From JBCDGZ01 sp038750655 (GTDB taxonomy: Bacteria; Bacteroidota; Bacteroidia; Chitinophagales; Saprospiraceae): 34,178 nucleotides of DNA. The notes below the pieces were generated by a model. It worked only from the letters and a program-made list of their open reading frames with translations, did not search any database and had not been told where the DNA came from. The first letter of the stretch is position 1; each line of letters starts with the position of its first letter. The position numbers and the translations under genes are program-made. Below are positions 1 through 7,364 of this stretch, piece by piece. Where the stretch lies: contig JBCDGZ010000085.1 of NCBI GenBank assembly GCA_038750655.1, positions 1 through 34,178 of the forward strand, written 5' to 3'.

Positions 1-1101
1 ATCCTCTTCCAAAAGCAGGGGGGCCTGACTGCGCATGCGCTGGTACGTTTTCTCATTTACCCATTGGACAATCAGCTCTGCCAGTTCCGCTCTATCGCGG
101 TAGCGTTGACACAGCTTTTCCAGAGCCGGCTCCAGAGGATAATGCGAGCTGATGATCGCCGCGTGACCAAAGCGCAGCCAATCATTAATTCCACCCGAAA
201 TATTGCTGTAGCCATAGTATTCTCGTATGATCCCAAATTGCAGGTGTTTTTTCAAGGGCAGCAGTAAGAAATCTGCTTGCTGTAGTTGCCGATCAAACTC
301 CTCTTGCGGAACCAAGTCTTCGTAATATTTCAATTCAAAAAGCGACCTATCACAATCCTCCAAAAGAGCAAACAACATTTCATCAGGCTGCTCCTTTACT
401 CTTCCCAACAGGATGAGCCGAATGGGCTGTTTTAGCCTGGGGACAGCCCGGCGGATTGCATCACAAATATCCCTGTAGCTCCGCCCTTCCTCGCTGACGG
501 CCCCGGGTACGACGATATTTAGTCGCTTTGGGGGAGTAGCCTGCGGGGAGCCTTCGTAGTAGCCAAAGGGTAGTACGGGGCCGATGGAATAGCTTTTTAG
601 CAGTCCTTGTTGTTGAAGGTGGATTTGTAAAGTTGGGGAAGGAAAAGAGAGGTAGCTCATGTTGCGGAGCATGCGCTGGCGGAAGAACCATTCGCCTTTT
701 AGCCATTGGCGGAGGAGGCGTAGCCGATCGGTAAGGGGGTGCCGGAAGTGGAGGTTTGGGCAGGGGGATAGAAAGGTGTAGCCGTTGTGGATGATCAGTA
801 GTTGGGGGGGGGAAAGCCGGAGGCGAGAGAAAAAGAAGAAGTTGGAGGTGAGGGTGATGAAGATCAACAAATCACATTGTTCCAACTGGGTCCGGCAGCG
901 GCGGATGAACTGAGGGCGAGATTCTTTGTCCCGCATGATCTTATGGGGGGTAGATTGAAAAGTAGCCTCCGCCTGCAAATCCTTCGCCACCACCTGACTA
1001 CAAAAGACTTTCAATGCAAAGCCAGCCACTCGCATGACCCTCAGATAGGTCCTCAACACTTCACTATGTGCATAGAGTTCAATTAGACCGATTGTTCGCA
1101 T
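1..1101 (-). CDS. GT-B fold glycosyltransferase, C-terminus cut by window edge
   Basis: An uninterrupted reading frame of 367 codons runs from an ATG at 1101 down to base 1 with no stop, so the gene continues outside the window. The second half looks like the nucleotide-sugar-binding domain of a GT-B glycosyltransferase (GT1/GT4 type): a beta strand NIVVPGAVSEEGR near residue 196, RLILLGR near 227, and YYGYSNISGGINDWLRFGHA near 308-327, the usual place of the donor-binding loop. No signal peptide or membrane segment is visible, so it is probably cytoplasmic and adds a sugar to a lipid-linked glycan. The start was chosen because it begins the conserved-looking MRTIGLIELYAHS and leaves 35 bp to the divergent gene. 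The coding strand contains a run of nine C (bases 804-812). The frame is open as written, but losing one base would give a TGA three codons later. Acceptor and donor are unknown. Confidence 0.75.
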   Translation of the reverse strand, partial: MRTIGLIELYAHSEVLRTYLRVMRVAGFALKVFCSQVVAKDLQAEATFQSTPHKIMRDKESRPQFIRRCRTQLEQCDLLIFITLTSNFFFFSRLRLSPPQLLIIHNGYTFLSPCPNLHFRHPLTDRLRLLRQWLKGEWFFRQRMLRNMSYLSFPSPTLQIHLQQQGLLKSYSIGPVLPFGYYEGSPQATPPKRLNIVVPGAVSEEGRSYRDICDAIRRAVPRLKQPIRLILLGRVKEQPDEMLFALLEDCDRSLFELKYYEDLVPQEEFDRQLQQADFLLLPLKKHLQFGIIREYYGYSNISGGINDWLRFGHAAIISSHYPLEPALEKLCQRYRDRAELAELIVQWVNEKTYQRMRSQAPLLLEED

Positions 1102-1108
1102 TAATTTA

Positions 1109-1116
1109 TACCTTTG
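1109..1116 (+). promoter_or_regulatory. Candidate -7 element (TACCTTTG) before the GT2 gene
   Basis: TACCTTTG is an exact match to the Bacteroidota -7 consensus TAnnTTTG and lies 20 bases before the chosen ATG at 1137, in the 35 bp gap between two divergent genes. No good -33 TTTG at about 19-20 bases was found, so this rests on one element only. Confidence 0.35.
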
Positions 1117-1136
1117 GTGATCAGTTTCAGCCAGCC

Positions 1137-2054
1137 ATGAATGCAGCAGCGCCGTTTTTTTCCATCATTCTGCCGACTTACAATAGGGCGAATTTAATTG
1201 AAAAAGCCATCAAAAGTGTACTTGAGCAGGCTTTTGTGGATTGGGAATTGCTCATCATCGACGATGGTTCGACGGACAATACCCAGGAAGTGGTTGAGCA
1301 GTTTGAAGACTCGCGTATTCATTACCTTCGCCAGGATCACGGAGAGCGCAGTCGGGCTCGCAATTTGGGGGTACAGCGGGCCGAAGGCCGATATGTCTGT
1401 TTTTTGGATGATGATGATTATCTGCTGCCCCATTTTTTACAAGGCTTTCATCACTATTTTCAAAATGGAAACTCGGAGGATTTGATCCTTCGTACAGGCT
1501 TTTGCCGAGCACTAGAGGGGCAGCTGCTTCCGGCGACAAATTACGATGAAAAGCAACATCGCCACCCGGTTCGTTTCGCTGCCTTCCATATGTGTAGTGC
1601 TTCCTCCCTTTGCATTCCCAGAAAAATTATGCTACAGTATTCTTTTCCCGAGCATATCCACTTTTGGGAAGACAGCTATTTGATCTTGCGCCTGCTGGCT
1701 CAACATCCGATGGTGCAGCTTCCCTCCCATCATTACGTCTATGTGATTCACCAAAATATGAGTTCGAGGCAGTTCTACCAAAGTCCTGAATTAGCAGTCC
1801 ACGTAGAAGAAAATGTCCAAACCATCGCCGACTTCTTCGAGCAGCACGGCAAAGTCGTTCAACCCTTTCTCCCTTCCTGGACCCAACGCTATTTAATGGC
1901 CGATAAATACCTCGATCATGCCATTGCCAGCCTGCCTCATACTTCTCGCGTTCGCTCCTTCCAATTCGTCAAAAAAAGCCTAAGGCTGATGTATCTGCAC
2001 CCTCACCTACTGCGCAAGCAGCTCTCCTGGCTCTACCGGGCCTTCCTCCAATAA
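1137..2054 (+). CDS. Family 2 (GT-A) glycosyltransferase
   Basis: A 305-residue GT2 enzyme that would transfer a sugar from a nucleotide-sugar donor to a lipid-linked glycan at the cytoplasmic face of the membrane. Visible hallmarks are the N-terminal FFSIILPTYNRANLIEKAI with the following IIDDGSTD, and an acidic D91-D94 cluster (LDDDDY) in the place of the metal-binding DxD motif. The reading frame stays open upstream to an ATG at 1068, but that start would overlap the divergent gene and adds residues unlike a GT2 N-terminus, so the ATG at 1137 was chosen. It is the only gene between 2 kb and the rep gene read towards the origin, and it converges with the next gene with only 3 bp between stop codons. 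Acceptor specificity cannot be read from the sequence. Confidence 0.88.
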   Translation: MNAAAPFFSIILPTYNRANLIEKAIKSVLEQAFVDWELLIIDDGSTDNTQEVVEQFEDSRIHYLRQDHGERSRARNLGVQRAEGRYVCFLDDDDYLLPHFLQGFHHYFQNGNSEDLILRTGFCRALEGQLLPATNYDEKQHRHPVRFAAFHMCSASSLCIPRKIMLQYSFPEHIHFWEDSYLILRLLAQHPMVQLPSHHYVYVIHQNMSSRQFYQSPELAVHVEENVQTIADFFEQHGKVVQPFLPSWTQRYLMADKYLDHAIASLPHTSRVRSFQFVKKSLRLMYLHPHLLRKQLSWLYRAFLQ

Positions 2055-2057
2055 AGC

Positions 2058-3260
2058 CTATCCCAATCGCCCCAACTTAATTTCCTGATACACCGCCCCT
2101 AACTGCTGCCCACAGTGCTGCACCTCAAATTGTTGCTCCATATGCCGCCGCGCCGCTCGGCTCATCACCTCATAAGCGGGCTGCTCCATGAAATAAAAAT
2201 CTCGGAGCTTTGCCGCCAAATCTTCGATGTCCCCTTCCTCCACCAAAAATCCAGTTTGTTGATCCAGTACCTCGTTGGGAATATCGCAGTGTTGGGTAGC
2301 AAGCACGGGGAGGCCAGTAGCCTGAGCATCTAGGATAATGATTGGCGCGCCGCCCTCGCAATCCATATTAGCAGTATAGCGACTGGGATGGATAAAGACA
2401 TGGAAGTCCCGTAGGAACTGATGAATTTTTGGATACTCGATTTTGGGTAAAATTTTCACCTTACCCATTAAGTCATACCTCTGGATCAAATCATCTAGTT
2501 GCTTCCTATATGCTGGCTCCCGGGCTACCCCGACGATGGTGTAGGTCATATTCGGACAGTCGGCCAATGCTCGCTGGAAGGCCTCGACGGCTTCGATCAT
2601 GCCTTTGGTTTGGGAGAAAGCGGCGATCTGGATTAAGTCGAGCTGGCCGGAGGCCTTTTGGCGGGGATGGTAGGGGATTTGATCGATGTCAAGGCCGAGG
2701 TGGATGATCCGGATTTTTTCTTTTGGGCAGCCCTGATTGATGAGAGTGGAGGCGCCGTGAGGCCCCTCGCAGATGATTGCGGCGCATTCGGCAAAAAGCT
2801 GCTGGAAGTGTTGGCGAAAAGCAGGCTGCTCGAAAGGAAGGCGCTCGTAATCCCAGCCGTAGAAAGAAAGGACATGGGGAATACCCTGCTGTCGTACCAC
2901 CCGATGAAAATCCCAGGCGACATTGGCAAAGTGGCTATGGACGACATCAACAGGATGTGTTTTTAGGTAACGGGAAAGGGCTTGAAGGGCACTGGGATAG
3001 AGCTGGCGAAGCCCTTTGAGCAAGGCTTTGAGTAGGAATTGCCCGGGGTGATCTTTGCGGGTGAGGAGATCGGCCTGATAGAGGTAGTTGTCGGGACGGC
3101 GGATGATCTTGAATTCGAAGGGATAAAAGTTGGTATGGCAGTACCGTCGGGCGAATATGGCGATGTCGGTATCAGGGGTATGATGCAGCAGGCGGTAGGC
3201 CCAGTTTTCAGTAATGGGCAGATACTCCTCGAAGACCTGTACGGCTTTAATGTTTCCCAT
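2058..3260 (-). CDS. Family 4 (GT-B) glycosyltransferase
   Basis: A 400-residue retaining GT4 glycosyltransferase, predicted cytoplasmic or membrane-associated, building the glycan repeat unit exported by the neighbouring flippase. The N-terminal domain carries VVHSHFANVAWDF and HVLSFYGWDYERLP (residues about 105-145). The C-terminal donor-binding domain carries DLIQIAAFSQTKGMIEAVEA (about 210-230) and the family signature DCEGGAPIIILDAQATGLPV (about 315-335), where the acidic pair E/D takes the place of the usual EX7E. It is the last gene of the minus-strand operon, and its start overlaps the end of the flippase gene by 14 bp, which suggests translational coupling. It resembles colanic-acid-type GT4 enzymes, but the sugar cannot be named. 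Confidence 0.88.
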   Translation of the reverse strand: MGNIKAVQVFEEYLPITENWAYRLLHHTPDTDIAIFARRYCHTNFYPFEFKIIRRPDNYLYQADLLTRKDHPGQFLLKALLKGLRQLYPSALQALSRYLKTHPVDVVHSHFANVAWDFHRVVRQQGIPHVLSFYGWDYERLPFEQPAFRQHFQQLFAECAAIICEGPHGASTLINQGCPKEKIRIIHLGLDIDQIPYHPRQKASGQLDLIQIAAFSQTKGMIEAVEAFQRALADCPNMTYTIVGVAREPAYRKQLDDLIQRYDLMGKVKILPKIEYPKIHQFLRDFHVFIHPSRYTANMDCEGGAPIIILDAQATGLPVLATQHCDIPNEVLDQQTGFLVEEGDIEDLAAKLRDFYFMEQPAYEVMSRAARRHMEQQFEVQHCGQQLGAVYQEIKLGRLG

Positions 3261-4692
3261 AACCCGCTAAAGTAAGTAAATCGAGGATAAACTGTTTGTT
3301 GAAACGGTAACTAAGGCCGAGATAGACACCAATGCCAGTGAATAGTAAGGAGGCTAGTTTCCATAATCCTTCCAATGGTAAGTAGTAATCCAGAAGGCCA
3401 GTCACCAAAGCCATCACCAAGGCCAGCGATAAGGGCAAAAAGATTTGTTTAAAATATACCCTCCACTGCGATTGGATTAAGGGCCGAATCAGCAAAAGAT
3501 AGTTGGGCAAGACAAAGCAAAGTTGTAGGATGAGGAGGGCTGTCGCAATACCTAATATCCCCCAATAAGCTCCTAGATATATAGTAACTGGAAAGATAAA
3601 AAAGGACAATAAATTCCAATAAAACCCCCAATCGGCTTTACCTGTCGCCAAAAGTAAACTTCCTACTGGACTACCCGTCGACATCGTTGCGAAAGCCAGC
3701 GCCAACAGTTGAAAGAGCGGTTCGTGTACCAACCACTCAGCACCAAATAGCAGCTGTATAACCGAAGTGCTACCAACAAAAAGAAACAGGTAGATAGGAA
3801 AATTGAGCGAACAGATGTAATTGAGTTGCTTTAGATACAACACCGCTATCGTATGGATATTTTGCTGGACTTTAGACATCAGCGGAAAGGAGACATTAGT
3901 AATGATGGGATTGATGGTTTGTAAGGGTCGGAGCAATAGCCGTTTGATCACATCATAGCTACCGAGTACCTCGGTGCCGAGTATTTTCCCAATCAAAAGG
4001 GTATCGAACTGTTGGGTGAAAAAGGTCAGCAAATGCTCGCCCATCTGGAAAGAACCAAATTTTAAGAAAAAATCTACACTCCTCAAATCAAAGGTCCATT
4101 GTAACCCGTAGCTGCGCCAGCCTAATAATAAAGAGCACAGGCCCTCGACTACCGTCCGCCCCAATAGGCCATAAAGCAGGGCGTAAACATCGTAGCCATT
4201 GTAGGCCCAAAAAATAGTAAGGACAAAAGAAGTTAGAAACCCCAATATGTTGATCATAGCCAGTTGATCGAATTTGAGCTGCTTGTTCATTAAGATGCGC
4301 ATCGGATGACCAAAGCTATTGAGGATAATTACTAGAACGACAATATAAAGCAGGGACCTCAATGCCTCCTCTTCAAAAAACCAGGCAATTAAAGGGACCA
4401 GCAGTATGACCAGCAGGCTAATGACAAAACTAAAAAGCAGCGTCAACCAGTAAAGGGTGGAGAGTTGAGTAGGATTTACTTTTTCTTTGTGGATAATACC
4501 ATTGCTGACCCCAAAGTCCATAAAGATAAGGGCGAAGTTGGTTACGACATTGAGCAAGGCCATCAGACCAAAATCACTTTCATCCAACAGTCGAACTAGC
4601 AAATAGAGCTGAATGAGACCTCCAAAGACGTTAAAAAACATGGAAACGATATTCCAACGGATGCCACTAAAGGCTATTTGTCGAAGGTTCAT
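3247..4692 (-). CDS. Wzx-type polysaccharide flippase (MOP superfamily)
   Basis: A 481-residue, strongly hydrophobic protein with roughly a dozen membrane segments and a starting motif (ALSGIRWN-like: IAFSGIRWNIVSMFFNVFGG) typical of the WzxC/RfbX branch of the MOP superfamily. These proteins move undecaprenyl-linked oligosaccharides across the inner membrane for polymerisation or ligation. LYLLVRLLDESDFGLMALL and DFGVSNGIIHKE near the N-terminus match the conserved start of this family. The length is normal. The gene overlaps the acyltransferase gene upstream by 4 bp (ATGA) and the GT4 gene downstream by 14 bp, so it sits inside the operon. No Wzy polymerase was recognised in the window. Confidence 0.9.
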   Translation of the reverse strand: MNLRQIAFSGIRWNIVSMFFNVFGGLIQLYLLVRLLDESDFGLMALLNVVTNFALIFMDFGVSNGIIHKEKVNPTQLSTLYWLTLLFSFVISLLVILLVPLIAWFFEEEALRSLLYIVVLVIILNSFGHPMRILMNKQLKFDQLAMINILGFLTSFVLTIFWAYNGYDVYALLYGLLGRTVVEGLCSLLLGWRSYGLQWTFDLRSVDFFLKFGSFQMGEHLLTFFTQQFDTLLIGKILGTEVLGSYDVIKRLLLRPLQTINPIITNVSFPLMSKVQQNIHTIAVLYLKQLNYICSLNFPIYLFLFVGSTSVIQLLFGAEWLVHEPLFQLLALAFATMSTGSPVGSLLLATGKADWGFYWNLLSFFIFPVTIYLGAYWGILGIATALLILQLCFVLPNYLLLIRPLIQSQWRVYFKQIFLPLSLALVMALVTGLLDYYLPLEGLWKLASLLFTGIGVYLGLSYRFNKQFILDLLTLAGYGKH

Positions 4693-5237
4693 CGCTGTAC
4701 CAGCTTTTTGATGATAGTGGCGGGCTGACCGCCGGCCAGACAGTCAGCTGGAATATCCTTAGTCACTACAGCCCCCGCAGCAATACAAGCCCGATCACCA
4801 ATCGTTACGCCGGGGCTAATCACTACATTGGCGTAAAGAATGACATCATCTCCAATCTCGACCGGCGCAAAAATATGCCTTCCTCTATTTTCGTAATCAC
4901 TTCTACTGGCAAAAATCTTTACTCCGGGGCCGCAGTCAAAATTGCGGCCAATTTTCACCCCTCCCGCTCCACCAGCAAAGATAACTGTCCCCGGACTAAT
5001 ACAGGTCCCGGCACCAATTTCCAAAGCCCCTTGATGATTACACCAGGCTAGTCCTCCCAAATCAATGTATACATTAGACTGAATGATAACAGCTTCCCCA
5101 ATGACCAAATGCTCCATCGGTCCATTCACCTCTACCCTATTCCCCAAACGCAAAGTCGGAAAGCGCCGTAGCAAGGCCTGCCGCTGCTTAAACCTTCGAT
5201 AAGAGGTCCCCAAGAAATATTTGATCCAAGTAATCAT
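4689..5237 (-). CDS. Left-handed beta-helix (hexapeptide) acyltransferase
   Basis: A 182-residue member of the LbH transferase family, which uses acyl-CoA to O- or N-acylate sugars as a trimer. From about residue 65 to 165 there are repeated [IV]-G-x4-[IV] turns: VIGEAVIIQSNVYI, IGAGTCISPGTVI, IGRNFDCGPGVKI, IGDDVILYANVVISPGV and IGDRACIAAGAVV. The N-terminal 50 residues (KYFLGTSYRRFKQRQALLRR) form a basic helical region. The gene overlaps both neighbours by 4 bp. Standing next to a WecE-type aminotransferase, it could acetylate an amino sugar, but O-acetylation of the finished glycan is equally possible. Confidence 0.87.
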   Translation of the reverse strand: MITWIKYFLGTSYRRFKQRQALLRRFPTLRLGNRVEVNGPMEHLVIGEAVIIQSNVYIDLGGLAWCNHQGALEIGAGTCISPGTVIFAGGAGGVKIGRNFDCGPGVKIFASRSDYENRGRHIFAPVEIGDDVILYANVVISPGVTIGDRACIAAGAVVTKDIPADCLAGGQPATIIKKLVQR

Positions 5238-6202
5238 AGCGTTTTTTCTTTACGAAATGGTCTAATCATCCAATCAATAAATTTAATAGAATCTGAACGC
5301 CAATTCAAAAAAGGAACTGCTTTGGGCTTGGCCCGAAAGCCCTCTTTGAATTGAATCACCCCTCTTATACCTGCGCTGGGACTGAAATCGTAACTCCTGA
5401 ACCCTTTCTGGATGGCATCTTGAATAACGTGATAATACAAAAGAAAAGTTGGACGTAGCCGCAAATGAGCACTCAAGGTGGCCTCATGCCAAGGGATAAC
5501 ATTTTGATTGAAATAAAAACAGATCGCTCCGGAGGCTAAACGCCCTTCCTGCTCAATTAGCCACAATCGACAATGAGTTTTTGGTAGCTGGGCCAGTATT
5601 TCAAATAGCGGCCAATTGTAAATAGCCATTACCCGATCCCCCCAACGTTCGAGATTATCCTGATACATCTCAAAGTAGGCGTTCCAGTCTTCCAGTGATT
5701 GCGCAGCACGAAAATGATAATCGGTAGCTAGACCTTTTTTCAAGGATCGGCGATGATTCCTTGACCAGTTGGCCACCACTCCCCCACCCCCTTCGAGATC
5801 AATCAACTGCGTAAAATCCTCTTCCCCTCCCTGCCCCGCCAGCACGGAAGGAACCAATGGCGCCTCTTGCAACAAAAGCGTAGAGAAACTGCAAAGATGT
5901 TGATACAACTGCTGGCGATCTGCCGCCGTTAAAGGCTCCCGGCAGAGGTAGCCGCCGTAGGTGCCCGCAGGCGAGGAATGGTAAACCCGGCTCAGCCCCC
6001 CCAGCATCGGCTTACTGGCCAAGGGCAGCAGCACCTCTCGGCCGCTCGGCAGGCGAAGCAGCTGCGCCTCTATCCGATAATCATCATAAGCTTCCCAGAC
6101 CTCATACCATTGCGGAGTATGAAAAAAGGTAGCGCCGGGGCAATCGTTCACAAAGGCCGCCCAGGCTTCCCGATCGAGTTCGAGCTTAGGGAGCTTTGCC
6201 AT
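5234..6202 (-). CDS. FemAB-like / GNAT-fold N-acyl or aminoacyl transferase
   Basis: A 322-residue protein of the FemAB-like group (two GNAT folds; Pfam GNAT_6/BioF2-like). It is recognised from FVNDCPGATFFHTPQWYEVW at residues about 17-36, NWSRNHRRSLKKGL at about 143-156, RLWLIEQEGRLASGAICFYF in the second GNAT core, and HLRLRPTFLLYYHVIQDAI with SYDFSPSAG near the C-terminus. The family includes enzymes that use aminoacyl-tRNA or other activated acyl groups to acylate amino groups in cell-envelope precursors. No signal peptide is seen, so it is predicted cytoplasmic. It overlaps wecE by 17 bp and the LbH gene by 4 bp. Because wecE makes an amino sugar, this protein is a natural candidate to acylate or aminoacylate it; that is inference from position. 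Confidence 0.8.
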   Translation of the reverse strand: MAKLPKLELDREAWAAFVNDCPGATFFHTPQWYEVWEAYDDYRIEAQLLRLPSGREVLLPLASKPMLGGLSRVYHSSPAGTYGGYLCREPLTAADRQQLYQHLCSFSTLLLQEAPLVPSVLAGQGGEEDFTQLIDLEGGGGVVANWSRNHRRSLKKGLATDYHFRAAQSLEDWNAYFEMYQDNLERWGDRVMAIYNWPLFEILAQLPKTHCRLWLIEQEGRLASGAICFYFNQNVIPWHEATLSAHLRLRPTFLLYYHVIQDAIQKGFRSYDFSPSAGIRGVIQFKEGFRAKPKAVPFLNWRSDSIKFIDWMIRPFRKEKTL

Positions 6203-7298
6203 AGAAGCGGAGGATATGCTTGCTGATGAGATCGATGTGCTCTAGTTCGTAGTACATGGGGAGGCGGAGTAGGCGCTCGCTCTCGGCGGTGGTGAAGCGG
6301 TCTTGGCCGTGGAAGTGGCCAAATCGGCGGCCGGCCTCGGCGCTGTGCAGGGGGACATAGTGAAATGTCGCTTTGATGCCTTGCTGCGCCAGGTAATGGA
6401 TCAAAGCCTGTCGATCTTCGCTATCTTGGCATTTGATGAAAAAGGTATGCGCGTTGTGCTGACAGTCCGCAGAGAAGTTCGTTGAGCAGAACTCGACTAG
6501 GTATTCGGCGTAGCGCCGCCAGTGCGCCAATCGTCTTTTATTGACCGCCTCAACCTGCTCCAACTGGGCCAGCAGGAAAGCCGCATTGAGTTCACTGAGC
6601 AAATAGCTAGAGCCGATGTCTACCCAGCTGTATTTATCAATCTCTCCACGCATAAACTGCTTGCGATTGGTACCTTTCTCCCGTAGGATTTCGGCTCGGG
6701 CCAGCATTCGTTCGTCATTGATCAGCAAGGCGCCTCCTTCTCCGCATTGGATATTTTTGGTGTAGTGAAAACTGAGGGTTCCCAGGTGGCCGATGCTGCC
6801 GAGGTGGCGGCCTTTGTAGTAAGCGCCGATGGCCTGCGCAGCATCTTCGATGACGTATAGCTGGTGGGCCTGGCACACCTCCATGATGGCCTCCATATTG
6901 CAGGCTACGCCGGCATAATGCATAAGTACGAGGGCGCGACTGCGCGGTGTAATGGCCGCTTCGATCAGACCTTCGTCGATGTTCATGGTATCGGGGTGAA
7001 TGTCGACGAAGACGATGCGGGCACCCCGAAGGACGAAGGCATTGGCGGCGGAGACGAAGGTGAAGGAGGGCATGATGATTTCATCGCCTGGCTGAATATC
7101 TAGGAGTAGGGCGCAGATTTCCAGAGCGTGGGTGCAGGAGGGGGTAAGTAAGACGGCGGGCGACTGGCTGAGGCTTTGCAGCCGCTGTCGGGCGGCTTGA
7201 CTGTAGTGATCTTCGCTGGCTAGGCCCGAGCGCTGTACAGCATCCGAAATGTATTCTAACTCCTTACCGGAGACATATGGCCGGTTGAAAGGTATCAT
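6186..7298 (-). CDS. wecE: WecE-type dTDP-4-keto-6-deoxyhexose aminotransferase (DegT/DnrJ/EryC1/StrS)
   Basis: A 370-residue PLP enzyme closely resembling E. coli WecE (RffA), which converts dTDP-4-keto-6-deoxy-glucose plus glutamate to dTDP-4-amino-4,6-dideoxygalactose (dTDP-Fuc4N). WecE-like stretches include LLTPSCTHALEICALLLDIQ, GDEIIMPSFTFVSAANAFVL, DTMNIDEGLIEAAIT, HYAGVACNMEAIM, REKGTNRKQFMRG and the C-terminal RFTTAESERLLRLPMYYEL. The PLP Schiff-base lysine is K181 in SFHYTKN, and the PLP-contacting aspartate lies in VIEDAAQAIGA. It heads the minus-strand operon and overlaps the FemAB-like gene by 17 bp. The exact product is inferred from overall likeness; a related 4-amino sugar is possible. 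No rmlA/rmlB for the dTDP-sugar precursor is in the window. Confidence 0.9.
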   Translation of the reverse strand: MIPFNRPYVSGKELEYISDAVQRSGLASEDHYSQAARQRLQSLSQSPAVLLTPSCTHALEICALLLDIQPGDEIIMPSFTFVSAANAFVLRGARIVFVDIHPDTMNIDEGLIEAAITPRSRALVLMHYAGVACNMEAIMEVCQAHQLYVIEDAAQAIGAYYKGRHLGSIGHLGTLSFHYTKNIQCGEGGALLINDERMLARAEILREKGTNRKQFMRGEIDKYSWVDIGSSYLLSELNAAFLLAQLEQVEAVNKRRLAHWRRYAEYLVEFCSTNFSADCQHNAHTFFIKCQDSEDRQALIHYLAQQGIKATFHYVPLHSAEAGRRFGHFHGQDRFTTAESERLLRLPMYYELEHIDLISKHILRFYGKAP

Positions 7299-7353
7299 CA
7301 GCGGCCAAAGCTAAGAAGAAAATCCTTCTTATCAAGACTGAGTGCATCAACTC

Positions 7354-7361
7354 CAAATATA
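7354..7361 (-). promoter_or_regulatory. Candidate -7 element (TATATTTG) before the polysaccharide operon
   Basis: On the minus strand TATATTTG matches TAnnTTTG in the gap between the sortase stop and the wecE ATG, giving a leader of about 50 bases. No -33 box at normal spacing was found, and a second match (TAGCTTTG, 7306-7313) lies only 7 bases before the ATG. Read-through from the sortase gene is an alternative. Confidence 0.25.
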
Positions 7362-7364
7362 TTC

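Noticed and set aside
790..830. Apparent frameshift in the first glycosyltransferase at the G run
   Set aside because: Counting the run exactly gives nine G, and the minus-strand frame from 1101 stays open through it to base 1.
1068..1136. Longer N-terminus for the GT2 gene from ATG 1068
   Set aside because: It would overlap the divergent gene start at 1101 and adds residues before the conserved GT2 beginning; ATG 1137 fits better.
7313..7330. AAGAAG/CTTCTT hairpin as terminator between sortase and wecE
   Set aside because: The stem is six AT-rich pairs without a clear T-run, too weak to separate the two genes.
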